Shown here: piece after piece, positions 23,313-31,704 of the stretch
Layout of the letters: the number at the start of each line of letters is the position of its first letter
Numbering within the stretch: the stretch's first letter is position 1
Assembly (NCBI GenBank): GCA_022510425.1
Contig: JAFLTO010000004.1
Location: 1-64,000, forward strand
DNA: 64,000 bases
DNA from: Muribaculaceae bacterium
GTDB taxonomy: Bacteria > Bacteroidota > Bacteroidia > Bacteroidales > Muribaculaceae
Direction of reading: 5' to 3'
Notes under the pieces: generated by a model
What the model was told of the DNA's origin: nothing
Databases searched by the model: none
What the model saw: the letters and a program-made list of their open reading frames with translations, nothing else
Translations under genes and position numbers: made by a program

Positions 23313-24524
23313 ATGAGATTAAATAAAATTTTTCTGACTGCTACTCTCCTGCTCGCGGGCGTGTGTGCAAACGCACAGGAGACAGTCACTGAATATGTAT
23401 TCCAACCTCACTGGTTCGGCCAGTTGCAGATTGGTGGCCAAGAAACTCTTGGCGAAGGTAAATTCGGTAAGCTCCTTAGCGGAAACGCTCAAATCGCTGC
23501 CGGCTACAAGTTCAATCCTTACATCGGTATGCGTCTTGCAGTTAATGCATGGGCAAGCCGTGGCGCTGTGAAGTTTGACAATCTTGGTAGCTTCAACTAT
23601 AATAATGGTAATAACAATTATTATAAGTGGAATTACATAGCTCCTACACTCGATGCAGTTGTAGATATGACTAACCTTATCGGTGGTTATAATCCTACCC
23701 GTCTTGTAGAAGTTGACTTCCTTGCAGGTCTTGGTGTAAATTATGCATGGCATAATAAAGATGCACAAAGAATTTCAGCAAGTGCCAATGCAGCTTACAA
23801 TTCATGGTTTAACAGCACATATCCTCAGTTTGACCATAATACAGGTGCTGACAAAACTGTAGACTTTAAAAACGGGCTTGGTTTCGATGCATGGGAACAT
23901 GGCAAATGGAGATTCCTTGGTCAATTCGGTTGCGCAGTTAACTTCAATGTAAGCTCACGCGTTCAAATTGGTCTCGAACTTATGGCCAATATCACAAACG
24001 ACTGCTACAACTCAAAACATTGGGACAATACTGACTGGTATTTCAATGCACTCCTTGGTGTAGGTTATTCTTTCGGTCCTAAATACAGTGTTAACACACG
24101 TGTTATCGAACCGGAACCGGAACCAGTAGTAGTAGAAAAAATTGTTGAAAAGATCGTTGAAGTTCCCGTACAAGTTGAAGAAAAGAAAGTAGAAAAAGAA
24201 GTGTTCCGTCGTGACGTATTCTTCTTGATCAACCAACACTACATCCGTCCACAAGAAATGGAAAAAGTAGCTCAGGTTGCTGAATATCTTCAAACACACC
24301 CCAATGCAACTGTAACTATTACAGGTTACGCTGACAAGGGTACAGGTACTCAAGCCTTCAACCTCCGTCTTTCAGCACAACGTTCACAGGCAGTAGCTAA
24401 AGCTCTTCAGGATAGATATTATATCCCTGCTTCACGTATGATCGTTAAGAGCATGGGCGAAGATATGTATCAACCATATCCTGATGCAGTTCAAAACCGT
24501 GTTGCAATTTGTATTGCTGAGTAA
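23313..24524 (+). CDS. OmpA family outer-membrane porin
   Basis: A 403-aa protein: signal peptide MRLNKIFLTATLLLAGVCANAQ, an N-terminal eight-strand-type barrel (to about residue 265), a Pro/Glu/Val hinge (EPEPEPVVVEKIVEKIVEV), and a C-terminal OmpA peptidoglycan-binding domain (about 305-403; NLRLSAQRSQAVAKAL). It resembles the abundant OmpA-like porins of Bacteroidales. Codon use is strongly biased, as in the upstream lipoprotein gene, suggesting two major envelope proteins made from one mRNA. A strong terminator follows. Confidence 0.9.
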   Translation: MRLNKIFLTATLLLAGVCANAQETVTEYVFQPHWFGQLQIGGQETLGEGKFGKLLSGNAQIAAGYKFNPYIGMRLAVNAWASRGAVKFDNLGSFNYNNGNNNYYKWNYIAPTLDAVVDMTNLIGGYNPTRLVEVDFLAGLGVNYAWHNKDAQRISASANAAYNSWFNSTYPQFDHNTGADKTVDFKNGLGFDAWEHGKWRFLGQFGCAVNFNVSSRVQIGLELMANITNDCYNSKHWDNTDWYFNALLGVGYSFGPKYSVNTRVIEPEPEPVVVEKIVEKIVEVPVQVEEKKVEKEVFRRDVFFLINQHYIRPQEMEKVAQVAEYLQTHPNATVTITGYADKGTGTQAFNLRLSAQRSQAVAKALQDRYYIPASRMIVKSMGEDMYQPYPDAVQNRVAICIAE

Positions 24525-24564
24525 TATTCTAAATAAGATGGAATAAATGCCATCATACATTCCA

Positions 24565-24596
24565 AAAAGTCCCGGGTTGCATAATCCGGGACTTTT
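24565..24596 (+). terminator. Intrinsic terminator of the ompA operon
   Basis: AAAAGTCCCGG (24565-24575) pairs with CCGGGACTTTT (24586-24596), an 11-bp stem with a 10-nt loop followed by CTTT. Its loop holds the -33 box of the next promoter. Confidence 0.92.
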
Positions 24597-24607
24597 CTTT
24601 AATTTTG
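24576..24607 (+). promoter_or_regulatory. Promoter of hpt, embedded in the ompA terminator
   Basis: GTTG (24576-24579), 20 nt, TAATTTTG (24600-24607). The -33 box lies in the loop of the terminator hairpin and the 3' arm of the hairpin forms much of the spacer. Confidence 0.65.
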
Positions 24608-24644
24608 TAGGAAAGTCTGCAGATAGATACAATTCTACCCAAAT

Positions 24645-25184
24645 ATGGATGAAAAGGTTAAAATAGACGGTTTATCCTTCGTGCCTTTCCTAAAAGAGGA
24701 AGATATAAAACGTGAAGTTAAAAGAGTGGCTGAAGAACTTAAGCACGATTTAGAGGGTAAATCCCCGTTGTTTGTGTGTGTGCTTAATGGAGCTTTTATT
24801 TTTGCGGCTGATTTGATTCGTGAAGCCGGTCTTAACGATGCCCCTATAAGTTTTGTGAGATACAAAAGTTATGAAGGCATCAATTCCACCGGATCAGTAA
24901 AACAAATGGTGGGTCTAAACGAAGATATAGAAGGTAAAGACATTGTTATAATAGAAGATATTGTAGACACCGGAATTACGGCTAATCTTATGGTGAATGA
25001 TATTAAAAAACGAAATCCCGCTTCTGTGAGATTTGTTACTTTGCTTCATAAACCTGAAAGTTCAAGAACAGGATTCAAACCAGATTACATAGCATTTTCA
25101 ATTCCTTCAAAATTTATTATAGGCTACGGACTAGACCTTGATGGTAAGGCTCGTAATTTAAAAGATATTTATATTAATGTATAA
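24645..25184 (+). CDS. hpt: Hypoxanthine phosphoribosyltransferase
   Basis: A 179-aa purine salvage enzyme that joins PRPP with hypoxanthine or guanine to give IMP or GMP. The PRPP-binding motif is [12 protein letters not shown] (101-112); the [14 protein letters not shown] block is typical of the family. It is followed 52 bp later by adk on the same strand, linking purine salvage with adenylate balance. Confidence 0.95.
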   Translation: MDEKVKIDGLSFVPFLKEEDIKREVKRVAEELKHDLEGKSPLFVCVLNGAFIFAADLIREAGLNDAPISFVRYKSYEGINSTGSVKQMVGLNEDIEGKDIVIIEDIVDTGITANLMVNDIKKRNPASVRFVTLLHKPESSRTGFKPDYIAFSIPSKFIIGYGLDLDGKARNLKDIYINV

Positions 25185-25236
25185 TAATAATTAAGCTTTT
25201 AATTTTAAGTTTATCACACATCACTTAATCACAGCT

Positions 25237-25806
25237 ATGAATATCGTATTGTTTGGGGGGCCGGGAAGCGGCAAAGGTACCCAAAGTGAAAAGCTCATCG
25301 AAAAATATGGATTACACCATATATCCACAGGAGAGGTGTTGCGAGAACATATCAGAAAAGAAACAGATTTGGGTAAGATAGCTAAATCTTATATTGATGA
25401 AGGGCAATTAATCCCCGATGATTTAATGATTCAAATATTAGATTCTGTGCTTGAAGAAGCAAAAGATAAACCCGGAGTTATATTTGACGGATTCCCGCGT
25501 ACCATACCACAGGCAGAAGCTTTAAACAAATTGCTTGAAAAAAGAGGGAAAGAACTTCACGCAGTGGTTGGACTTGAAGTGCCCGATGATGAACTTGTTA
25601 AACGAATGATCAATCGTGGTAAAATGACCGGTAGGGCTGATGACAATGAAGATACAATCAAGAAAAGATTGAATGTTTATCATAAGCAGACTTCTCCTTT
25701 AAAGGATCATTATAAAAAGCAAAACAAATATATTTCAATAGATGGGAACAAGGAAATAGAACATATTTTTGATACCATCGTAAAAGAACTTGAGAACAAA
25801 AAATAA
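25237..25806 (+). CDS. adk: Adenylate kinase
   Basis: A 189-aa cytoplasmic enzyme that interconverts ATP + AMP and 2 ADP. The P-loop is GGPGSGKGT (7-15); FDGFPRT and the GRADDNEDTIKKRL lid segment follow. This is the short-lid form without zinc cysteines. It probably shares a transcript with hpt. Confidence 0.97.
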   Translation: MNIVLFGGPGSGKGTQSEKLIEKYGLHHISTGEVLREHIRKETDLGKIAKSYIDEGQLIPDDLMIQILDSVLEEAKDKPGVIFDGFPRTIPQAEALNKLLEKRGKELHAVVGLEVPDDELVKRMINRGKMTGRADDNEDTIKKRLNVYHKQTSPLKDHYKKQNKYISIDGNKEIEHIFDTIVKELENKK

Positions 25807-25857
25807 TAAATTCTTAAATCTATTTAAGCATAAGATTACATAAAATAACCCGTCCTA

Positions 25858-25871
25858 CCCCCGTGAGGGGG
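25858..25871. other. GC hairpin in the adk to pseudouridine synthase gap
   Basis: CCCCC (25858-25862) and GGGGG (25867-25871) flank GTGA. There is no T-run directly after it. It may slow transcription between the genes or be a small dispersed repeat. Confidence 0.35.
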
Positions 25872-25894
25872 AGATTATATTTATTTAGAAAATT

Positions 25895-27403
25895 ATGGAT
25901 TCAGAAAAGAAACCAAAACGTCCAAGAATTGGAAGTGTGCCCCCGTCGGTGAGTAATGAAGACGGCACAACAGAAACACGTTACGAAAAAGTGAATTATC
26001 CTAACGATGAAAAGAGACCTGATGGAACTCGTAATCCCTATCAATCCCGTCAAGGGTATCAAGGATATCAAAATTATCAGAACAGACAGGGCTATCAAAA
26101 CAGACAAGGATATCAAAATCGGGGATACCAAAATTATCAAGGTTATCAAGGGGGTCAGAATTACCAGAATCCCCAAAATGAAGTTGACCCGGAAGTAAAT
26201 AACGATGTAAGTGGTAATAATAGCGAACAGCCTAAAGAAGCTTATCAACCGCGTCAGGGAGTGTATCAGCCACGTCAAAATTATCAAGGGTATCAGAATC
26301 GTCAAGGAGGGTATAACCAACAAGGTAGACAAGGATATCAGAACCGTCAGGGAGGTTATAACCAAGGAGGATATCAGAACCGTCAAGGAGGTTATAACCA
26401 GGGAGGATATCAGAACCGACAAGGCGGATATAACCAAGGAGGATATCAGAACCGTCAGGGATATAACCAGGGCGGATATCAAAACCGTCAGGGAGGTTAT
26501 AACCAAGGTTATCAAAGACATCAAGGTTATCAAGGGGGCCAGGGATACCAAATGGGGCAAGGAAGACAAGGATTTCAAGGCCATCAAGGGTTTCAACAAG
26601 GGGGATTTAGAAAACCGGGCAATAATATGAAATTTATGCCCCGTCCCAAACAGATTGATTATATCATCGACGATATAAATCCGGAAGAGGAAATGCGTCT
26701 CAACAAATTTATGGCAAATGCCGGAATCTGTTCACGTCGCGAGGCCGATGATTATATAGCAAAAGGATTAGTGAAGGTAAATGGGGTAGTAACCACGGAA
26801 CTTGGAACAAAAATAAAACACGATGATGTAGTGGAATATGATGACAAGGTTGTGGTGCCTGAACGTAAATGCTATGTTCTTCTCAATAAGCCGAAGGATT
26901 GTGTCACTACAAGTGATGATCCTAACGGCAGAGTCACGGTGCTGGATATAGTGAAGAATGCATGCAAGGAAAGAATTTATCCTGTGGGCAGACTCGATAG
27001 AAACACCACCGGAGTGTTATTGCTAACCAACGATGGCGACCTTGCATCCAAACTTACTCATCCTAAGTTTGTCAAGAAGAAGATATATCATGTTTGGACG
27101 GATAAGGATATATCAGAAGAAGATATGCAAAGAATAGCTGATGGTATAGAACTTCCTGATGGAGAGATTCATGCCGATGCTATAAGTTATGTGAGCGAAA
27201 CCGACAAAAACCAGGCCGGTATAGAGATCCATAGCGGTAGAAATCGTATTGTACGCCGCATTTTCGAGCATCTGGGCTATCGTGTTACCAAACTCGACCG
27301 CGTATATTTTGCAGGATTGACAAAGAAAAATCTTCCAAGGGGAAGATGGAGATATCTCACTCAGGAAGAAGTGACAGCATTAAGAACAGGCAGATTTGAA
27401 TAA
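25895..27403 (+). CDS. rRNA pseudouridine synthase (RsuA/RluB family) with a prion-like N-terminal extension
   Basis: A 502-aa protein. The C-terminal half is a normal RsuA/RluB-type synthase: S4 RNA-binding domain (from about residue 266; [20 protein letters not shown]) and catalytic [19 protein letters not shown] with the active Asp near residue 367. The first 250 residues are a low-complexity Tyr/Gln/Gly/Asn/Arg region made of [16 protein letters not shown] repeats. Such regions bind RNA and can phase-separate in eukaryotic proteins; that role here is inference. The gene ends 7 bp before the asnS start. Confidence 0.9.
   Translation: MDSEKKPKRPRIGSVPPSVSNEDGTTETRYEKVNYPNDEKRPDGTRNPYQSRQGYQGYQNYQNRQGYQNRQGYQNRGYQNYQGYQGGQNYQNPQNEVDPEVNNDVSGNNSEQPKEAYQPRQGVYQPRQNYQGYQNRQGGYNQQGRQGYQNRQGGYNQGGYQNRQGGYNQGGYQNRQGGYNQGGYQNRQGYNQGGYQNRQGGYNQGYQRHQGYQGGQGYQMGQGRQGFQGHQGFQQGGFRKPGNNMKFMPRPKQIDYIIDDINPEEEMRLNKFMANAGICSRREADDYIAKGLVKVNGVVTTELGTKIKHDDVVEYDDKVVVPERKCYVLLNKPKDCVTTSDDPNGRVTVLDIVKNACKERIYPVGRLDRNTTGVLLLTNDGDLASKLTHPKFVKKKIYHVWTDKDISEEDMQRIADGIELPDGEIHADAISYVSETDKNQAGIEIHSGRNRIVRRIFEHLGYRVTKLDRVYFAGLTKKNLPRGRWRYLTQEEVTALRTGRFE
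26330..26520 (+). repeat. In-frame tandem DNA repeat of about 33 bp encoding the [12 protein letters not shown] units
   Basis: Units read GGATATCAGAACCGTCAAGG and so on, with period 33 bp (11 codons) and one shorter unit. Copies differ mainly at third positions (CGT/CGA, GGA/GGC), so the protein pattern is conserved more than the DNA. Length variation between strains is likely. Confidence 0.7.
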
Positions 27404-27410
27404 GGGAGAT

Positions 27411-28796
27411 ATGAAAAGGAAAACTGTTAAAGAAATTCTAAAGAACTCCGGAGAATTAACGGGCAAAAGAGTTGACGTGAAAGGCTGGGTCCGTACAAGA
27501 AGAGGTAACAAAAACGTTCAGTTTGTAGCTCTTAATGATGGCAGCACAATCAATAATCTTCAGATAGTTTTTGATCTTTCTAAATTTTCAGAAGAGAGTC
27601 TCAAACCAATCACCACGGGAAGTTCTATTCATGTGGAAGGAGAATTGGTGGCATCACAAGGTGCAGGTCAAAGTGTGGAAGTATTGGCAGATACCCTTGA
27701 AGTTTATGGCACTTCCCCGGCCGACTATCCTTTACAGAAGAAAGGACACACTATGGAATTCCTTCGTGAAAAGGCACATTTGCGTCCTAGAACAAATACA
27801 TTCGGAGCAGTGCTCCGTATACGCCATGCCCTTGCCTATGCAGTGCATAAATTTTTCAACGATAAAGGATTTTATTATTTTCATACACCGCTTATCACAG
27901 CATCCGACTGTGAGGGTGCCGGCGCACAGTTCCAAGTAACAACTCTTCCTCTCCAGGAACTTCCATTGAATGAAGACGGTTCAATAGATTATTCCAAAGA
28001 CTTCTTCGGGAAAATGGCAAGTCTCACTGTGTCCGGTCAGCTTGAAGGCGAATTAGGGGCTACTGCATTAGGTCTTATTTATACCTTTGGACCCACATTC
28101 AGAGCGGAAAATTCCAATACACCACGCCATTTGTCAGAATTCTGGATGATAGAGCCTGAAATGGCTTTCTACGAAATCCAAGACAATATGGATCTGGCAG
28201 AGGAGTTCATTAAATATTGTGTTAATTATGCTCTTGAGCATTGCTATGACGATATAAAATTCCTTAACGATCATTTCGATCACGAGCTTATTGACCGTTT
28301 GAAATTTGTGGTTGACAATGATTTTGTGAGATTATCTTATTCTGAAGGAGTAAAGATCCTGGAGGAAAGCGGAAAGAAGTTTGAATTCCCGGTGTACTGG
28401 GGAGTTGACCTGGCTTCTGAACATGAACGTTACCTTGTGGAAGAACATTTCAAGAAACCTGTGATTCTTACTGATTATCCTAAAGAAATCAAGGCTTTCT
28501 ATATGAAGCTCAACGATGATGGCAAGACAGTGAGAGCCATGGATGTGCTCTTCCCGAAAATCGGTGAGATTATCGGCGGAAGTCAAAGAGAGGAAAACTA
28601 CGAGAAATTGACAAAACGTATTGAGGAAATGGGACTCGAAGGTATGGACTGGTATGTTGATACCAGAAAATATGGCACTGTTCCTCACAGTGGATTTGGT
28701 CTCGGTTTCGAACGCCTTGTTCAATTTGTCACCGGTATGCAGAATATCCGCGATGTGATACCTTTCCCACGCTATCCGAAGGCATGCGAATACTAA
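27411..28796 (+). CDS. asnS: Asparaginyl-tRNA synthetase
   Basis: A 461-aa class IIb synthetase that charges tRNA-Asn. The start is taken at ATG 27411 ([13 protein letters not shown]) because AAGGGAG lies just upstream; a TTG at 27396 would extend it by five residues into the previous gene. An OB-fold anticodon-binding domain ([21 protein letters not shown]) is followed by the class II core with [24 protein letters not shown] (motif 2 region) and [15 protein letters not shown] (motif 3). Confidence 0.97.
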   Translation: MKRKTVKEILKNSGELTGKRVDVKGWVRTRRGNKNVQFVALNDGSTINNLQIVFDLSKFSEESLKPITTGSSIHVEGELVASQGAGQSVEVLADTLEVYGTSPADYPLQKKGHTMEFLREKAHLRPRTNTFGAVLRIRHALAYAVHKFFNDKGFYYFHTPLITASDCEGAGAQFQVTTLPLQELPLNEDGSIDYSKDFFGKMASLTVSGQLEGELGATALGLIYTFGPTFRAENSNTPRHLSEFWMIEPEMAFYEIQDNMDLAEEFIKYCVNYALEHCYDDIKFLNDHFDHELIDRLKFVVDNDFVRLSYSEGVKILEESGKKFEFPVYWGVDLASEHERYLVEEHFKKPVILTDYPKEIKAFYMKLNDDGKTVRAMDVLFPKIGEIIGGSQREENYEKLTKRIEEMGLEGMDWYVDTRKYGTVPHSGFGLGFERLVQFVTGMQNIRDVIPFPRYPKACEY

Positions 28797-28798
28797 TG

Positions 28799-28826
28799 TT
28801 TAAAGTTTAAAAACTTAAGTTTAAAG
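28799..28826. repeat. Four-unit heptamer repeat after asnS
   Basis: TTTAAAG, TTTAAAA, ACTTAAG, TTTAAAG: four contiguous 7-mers filling the gap between asnS and the next gene. Confidence 0.5.
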
Positions 28827-28830
28827 AAGG

Positions 28831-30060
28831 TTGCACAACCGACTTACAGACATATTTAGAAAGATAAGTGCCATGGCAATTTTAATTGTCATGGCTTTGT
28901 CATTTCAAATTCAATGCCTTTCAGCATCACTAAATACCCCTGATTCATACCATAATAATCCGCTTACCATCTCTCTAATCACTTGTTACCCGGGAGAAGA
29001 AATATATGAACTTTGTGGACATTCAGCCATCAGAGTGAGGGGAGAAGGGATAGACTCGGTATGGAATTATGGAATTTTCGATTTCAACCAACCGAACTTT
29101 GTGTATAGATTTGTTAAGGGGGAAACAGATTACAGGGGAGCATCTTATCCTTTTAGATGGTTTTTGCCGGAATACATAAAAAGCGGCAGAAAAGTAGTGG
29201 AGCAAGATTTAAATCTCACACCCGAGGAATCAGAACAGCTTTTAAGTATTTTACGAAATTCCGTCTTGCCTGAAAATGCGGTGTATAGATATAATTATAT
29301 TAAAGACAATTGTTCCATTCGAATTCTTAACGCCATGGACTCGGCAACACGGGTGAAAATAATTTATCCCGACTGCGTCAGATACGGGAGTTTCCGCAAC
29401 GAGATGAGAGCATATCATGAAGGTTACCCGTGGTATCAGTTTGGAATAGATTTGGCATTAGGGGAAGGCCTCGATCAAAAAACCAATTCTCGGGAAGAGA
29501 TGTTTGTGCCAATGGAAGTAATGAGAAATGCTGCCTCTGCCCATTTTGCCGATGGCAGACCTTTGGTTAAGGAAACCAGAATTCTAAATCAAGGACGAGA
29601 AAATGCTGTTCTTCCAGCCACACCATGGTTTCTTGCTCCGGTTTTCTGGGCTTGGATAATCACTTTGATAATATCTTGTGTTGTGGCGCTCAATATCTTG
29701 AATGGAAAAGTATTTCTGCCGTTGTATGGAGTATGGTTTTTAATTCTTGGTTTGGCAGGCTGCCTTATAGCATTTTTAGTTTTCATATCAGTGCATGAGG
29801 CCACAAGTCCCAATATATTGATATTCTGGCTTAATCCTTTTCAATTCTTATTTACTGTGTCAATGGTGATAAGAAGACTCAAGCCGCTTGCCATGGCTAT
29901 GGCTTTCTATAATATAATAGCCATGGGGGTTTTGTTGATAATATCTCCCTTCATAACCCAGAGTTTAAATCCGGCATTTTATCCATTGATTTTATCTACT
30001 TTTGCTTTGGCTTGCAGCTATGCAATAATACACATTAAATCAAGTTATAAAAGAAGATGA
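28831..30060 (+). CDS. DUF4105 (Lnb-type) membrane protein
   Basis: A 409-aa membrane protein. After an N-terminal signal-like helix, a periplasmic DUF4105 domain shows the conserved LCGHSAIRV (H64) and YIKDNCSIRILN (C161). The same domain forms the catalytic part of Enterococcus Lnb, a lipoprotein acyltransferase, where a His and a Cys are essential. Five or so C-terminal helices follow. A role in lipoprotein N-acylation is plausible but inferred. The start is uncertain: TTG 28831 gives a positively charged n-region, ATG 28873 would begin inside the hydrophobic segment. Its stop overlaps the next gene by 4 bp. Confidence 0.8.
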   Translation: MHNRLTDIFRKISAMAILIVMALSFQIQCLSASLNTPDSYHNNPLTISLITCYPGEEIYELCGHSAIRVRGEGIDSVWNYGIFDFNQPNFVYRFVKGETDYRGASYPFRWFLPEYIKSGRKVVEQDLNLTPEESEQLLSILRNSVLPENAVYRYNYIKDNCSIRILNAMDSATRVKIIYPDCVRYGSFRNEMRAYHEGYPWYQFGIDLALGEGLDQKTNSREEMFVPMEVMRNAASAHFADGRPLVKETRILNQGRENAVLPATPWFLAPVFWAWIITLIISCVVALNILNGKVFLPLYGVWFLILGLAGCLIAFLVFISVHEATSPNILIFWLNPFQFLFTVSMVIRRLKPLAMAMAFYNIIAMGVLLIISPFITQSLNPAFYPLILSTFALACSYAIIHIKSSYKRR

Positions 30061-31646
30061 ACCGCCTATTGACAACAGTTGTGGTCGGTCTTGCCGGCAT
30101 CCAGGGAATCACTCTGGCCGCTGAGTCACGTCCAAAACTTGTAGTGGGTATTATGGTGGATCAGCTTCGCACTGACTATCTTGAAAACCTCCGAGATATG
30201 TTGAGTTCAGGAGGCTTCCGTAGGCTTATGGAATCAGGAGTCTATTTTAAAGACGTCGATTTCAATGTGCCGGGAGGAGATGCTACCAGTGCATCGGCTA
30301 TTGTTCAGACAGGTTCTTATCCTAAATTCAACGGTGTGACAGGAAAGATGGTGTATGATCCATCCTCTAAAACGCTGTCACCCGTTTACAAAGATATAAA
30401 TTATATAGGTAACTTCACTGATGAAACTTATTCTCCGGGAGCCTTAAGAGTTTCCACTCTCACTGATGAAATAGCAGTGGAGAACAAAGGAATGGGAAGA
30501 ATTCATTCGATAGCGCCCGATGCCGCTCAGGCCATCACACTGGCCGGTCACGTTGCTAATTCGGCTTTTTGGGTGAATGATGAAACCGGCAGATGGTCTT
30601 CCACAACTTATTATCCTAACCCTCCGGCAGCTCTTCAGAACAAAAACTATAATTCTCCTTTGGTTTCCAGATTGGATACAATGAAATGGCAACCCCTTCG
30701 CAAGGGAGAACCTTACATCGATATTCCGGATCAAGAAATTAAAGAGGGATTTAAGTATACATTTTCTCGTTCAGACAGAGATGTTTTTTCTTTATATAAG
30801 CAGTCTCCTTATGTTAATTCCGACGTCACCCAGGCTGCCACGGAATACATAAATGATCTTAATTTAGGAAATGGTCCGGAAGGTATTGATGTATTGAATT
30901 TAGGATATACATTGGCGCCTTATTCGGCTACACAAGGAGATAATTATGAATATCCGCTTCAAGATGCCTATCTGCGTCTGGATAAGGATTTGGAGAAACT
31001 GTTCAATATTTTAGACAAAAAGGTAGGGAGGGAGAATGTTCTTATATATGTTGTTTCAACAGGATATTTTGCAGAGCCTCCCATTGATAATTCCATTTAT
31101 TGTCTGCCAAGCGGGAGTTTTTCAGTGAAAAGATCCATGTCGCTCCTCAATGCTTATCTCTCAGCAAAATATGGCAACGGGGCCTATGTAGATCAATACT
31201 CTGACAGACATGTTTACTTATCAAAACCTGTTTTAGAAGAAAAGAATCTTGATTTAAACGAGATAGCAAAGGAATCAAGAGACTTCTTGATGAAGATGAG
31301 TGGGGTAGCAGATGCCTACACATTATCTGATTTGGCCACACCACCTTCAAAACATTTGGATTCGGAACGTCTTGCCGTTGATCCAAAAATTTCGGGTGAT
31401 ATAGTTATGGATTTCAATCCAGGTTGGACAGTCATAGACGACAGCCGTTATCCCCCGCAACCCCAGATAAATAAATCCACTTCGTATGATACGCCGGGCT
31501 TTATAATGGGCCCGCAATTTGCTCCAAAAGTGGTGGAGGAAACTGTGGAGGCTGTTTCAATAGCCCCCACTTTGGCAAAATCACTTAGAATTCGTGCTCC
31601 CAATTCAGCCGAATCCAAATCGTTGAAATTAGATTTGTTGAAATAA
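30057..31646 (+). CDS. PafA/alkaline phosphatase superfamily protein lacking recognisable catalytic residues
   Basis: A 529-aa secreted protein (signal peptide to about residue 22) with the fold of PafA-type phosphatases: LVVGIMVDQLRTDYL (29-42, keeps D35), SIAPDAAQAITLAGHVANSAF and SIAPTLAKSL. The motifs that carry activity are altered. The nucleophile region reads DATSASAIVQTG (75-86) without the usual GH. The TADHG metal motif is replaced by VVSTGYF (332-338), and the C-terminal His motif by NKSTSYDTPGF (472-482). It is therefore probably a pseudoenzyme, perhaps with a binding or structural role. It overlaps DUF4105 by 4 bp, so the two envelope proteins may act together. Confidence 0.8.
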   Translation: MNRLLTTVVVGLAGIQGITLAAESRPKLVVGIMVDQLRTDYLENLRDMLSSGGFRRLMESGVYFKDVDFNVPGGDATSASAIVQTGSYPKFNGVTGKMVYDPSSKTLSPVYKDINYIGNFTDETYSPGALRVSTLTDEIAVENKGMGRIHSIAPDAAQAITLAGHVANSAFWVNDETGRWSSTTYYPNPPAALQNKNYNSPLVSRLDTMKWQPLRKGEPYIDIPDQEIKEGFKYTFSRSDRDVFSLYKQSPYVNSDVTQAATEYINDLNLGNGPEGIDVLNLGYTLAPYSATQGDNYEYPLQDAYLRLDKDLEKLFNILDKKVGRENVLIYVVSTGYFAEPPIDNSIYCLPSGSFSVKRSMSLLNAYLSAKYGNGAYVDQYSDRHVYLSKPVLEEKNLDLNEIAKESRDFLMKMSGVADAYTLSDLATPPSKHLDSERLAVDPKISGDIVMDFNPGWTVIDDSRYPPQPQINKSTSYDTPGFIMGPQFAPKVVEETVEAVSIAPTLAKSLRIRAPNSAESKSLKLDLLK

Positions 31647-31704
31647 AACGACAATAATAAAAGTAATAATAACAGCAATAACATCAGTAACAACTACTAA
31701 ATAA

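Noticed and set aside
25901..26599. A 232-aa minus-strand membrane protein opposite the pseudouridine synthase gene
   Set aside because: Its Leu/Ile/Thr-rich sequence is simply the complement of the repetitive Tyr/Gln/Gly codons; no promoter, start context or family supports it.
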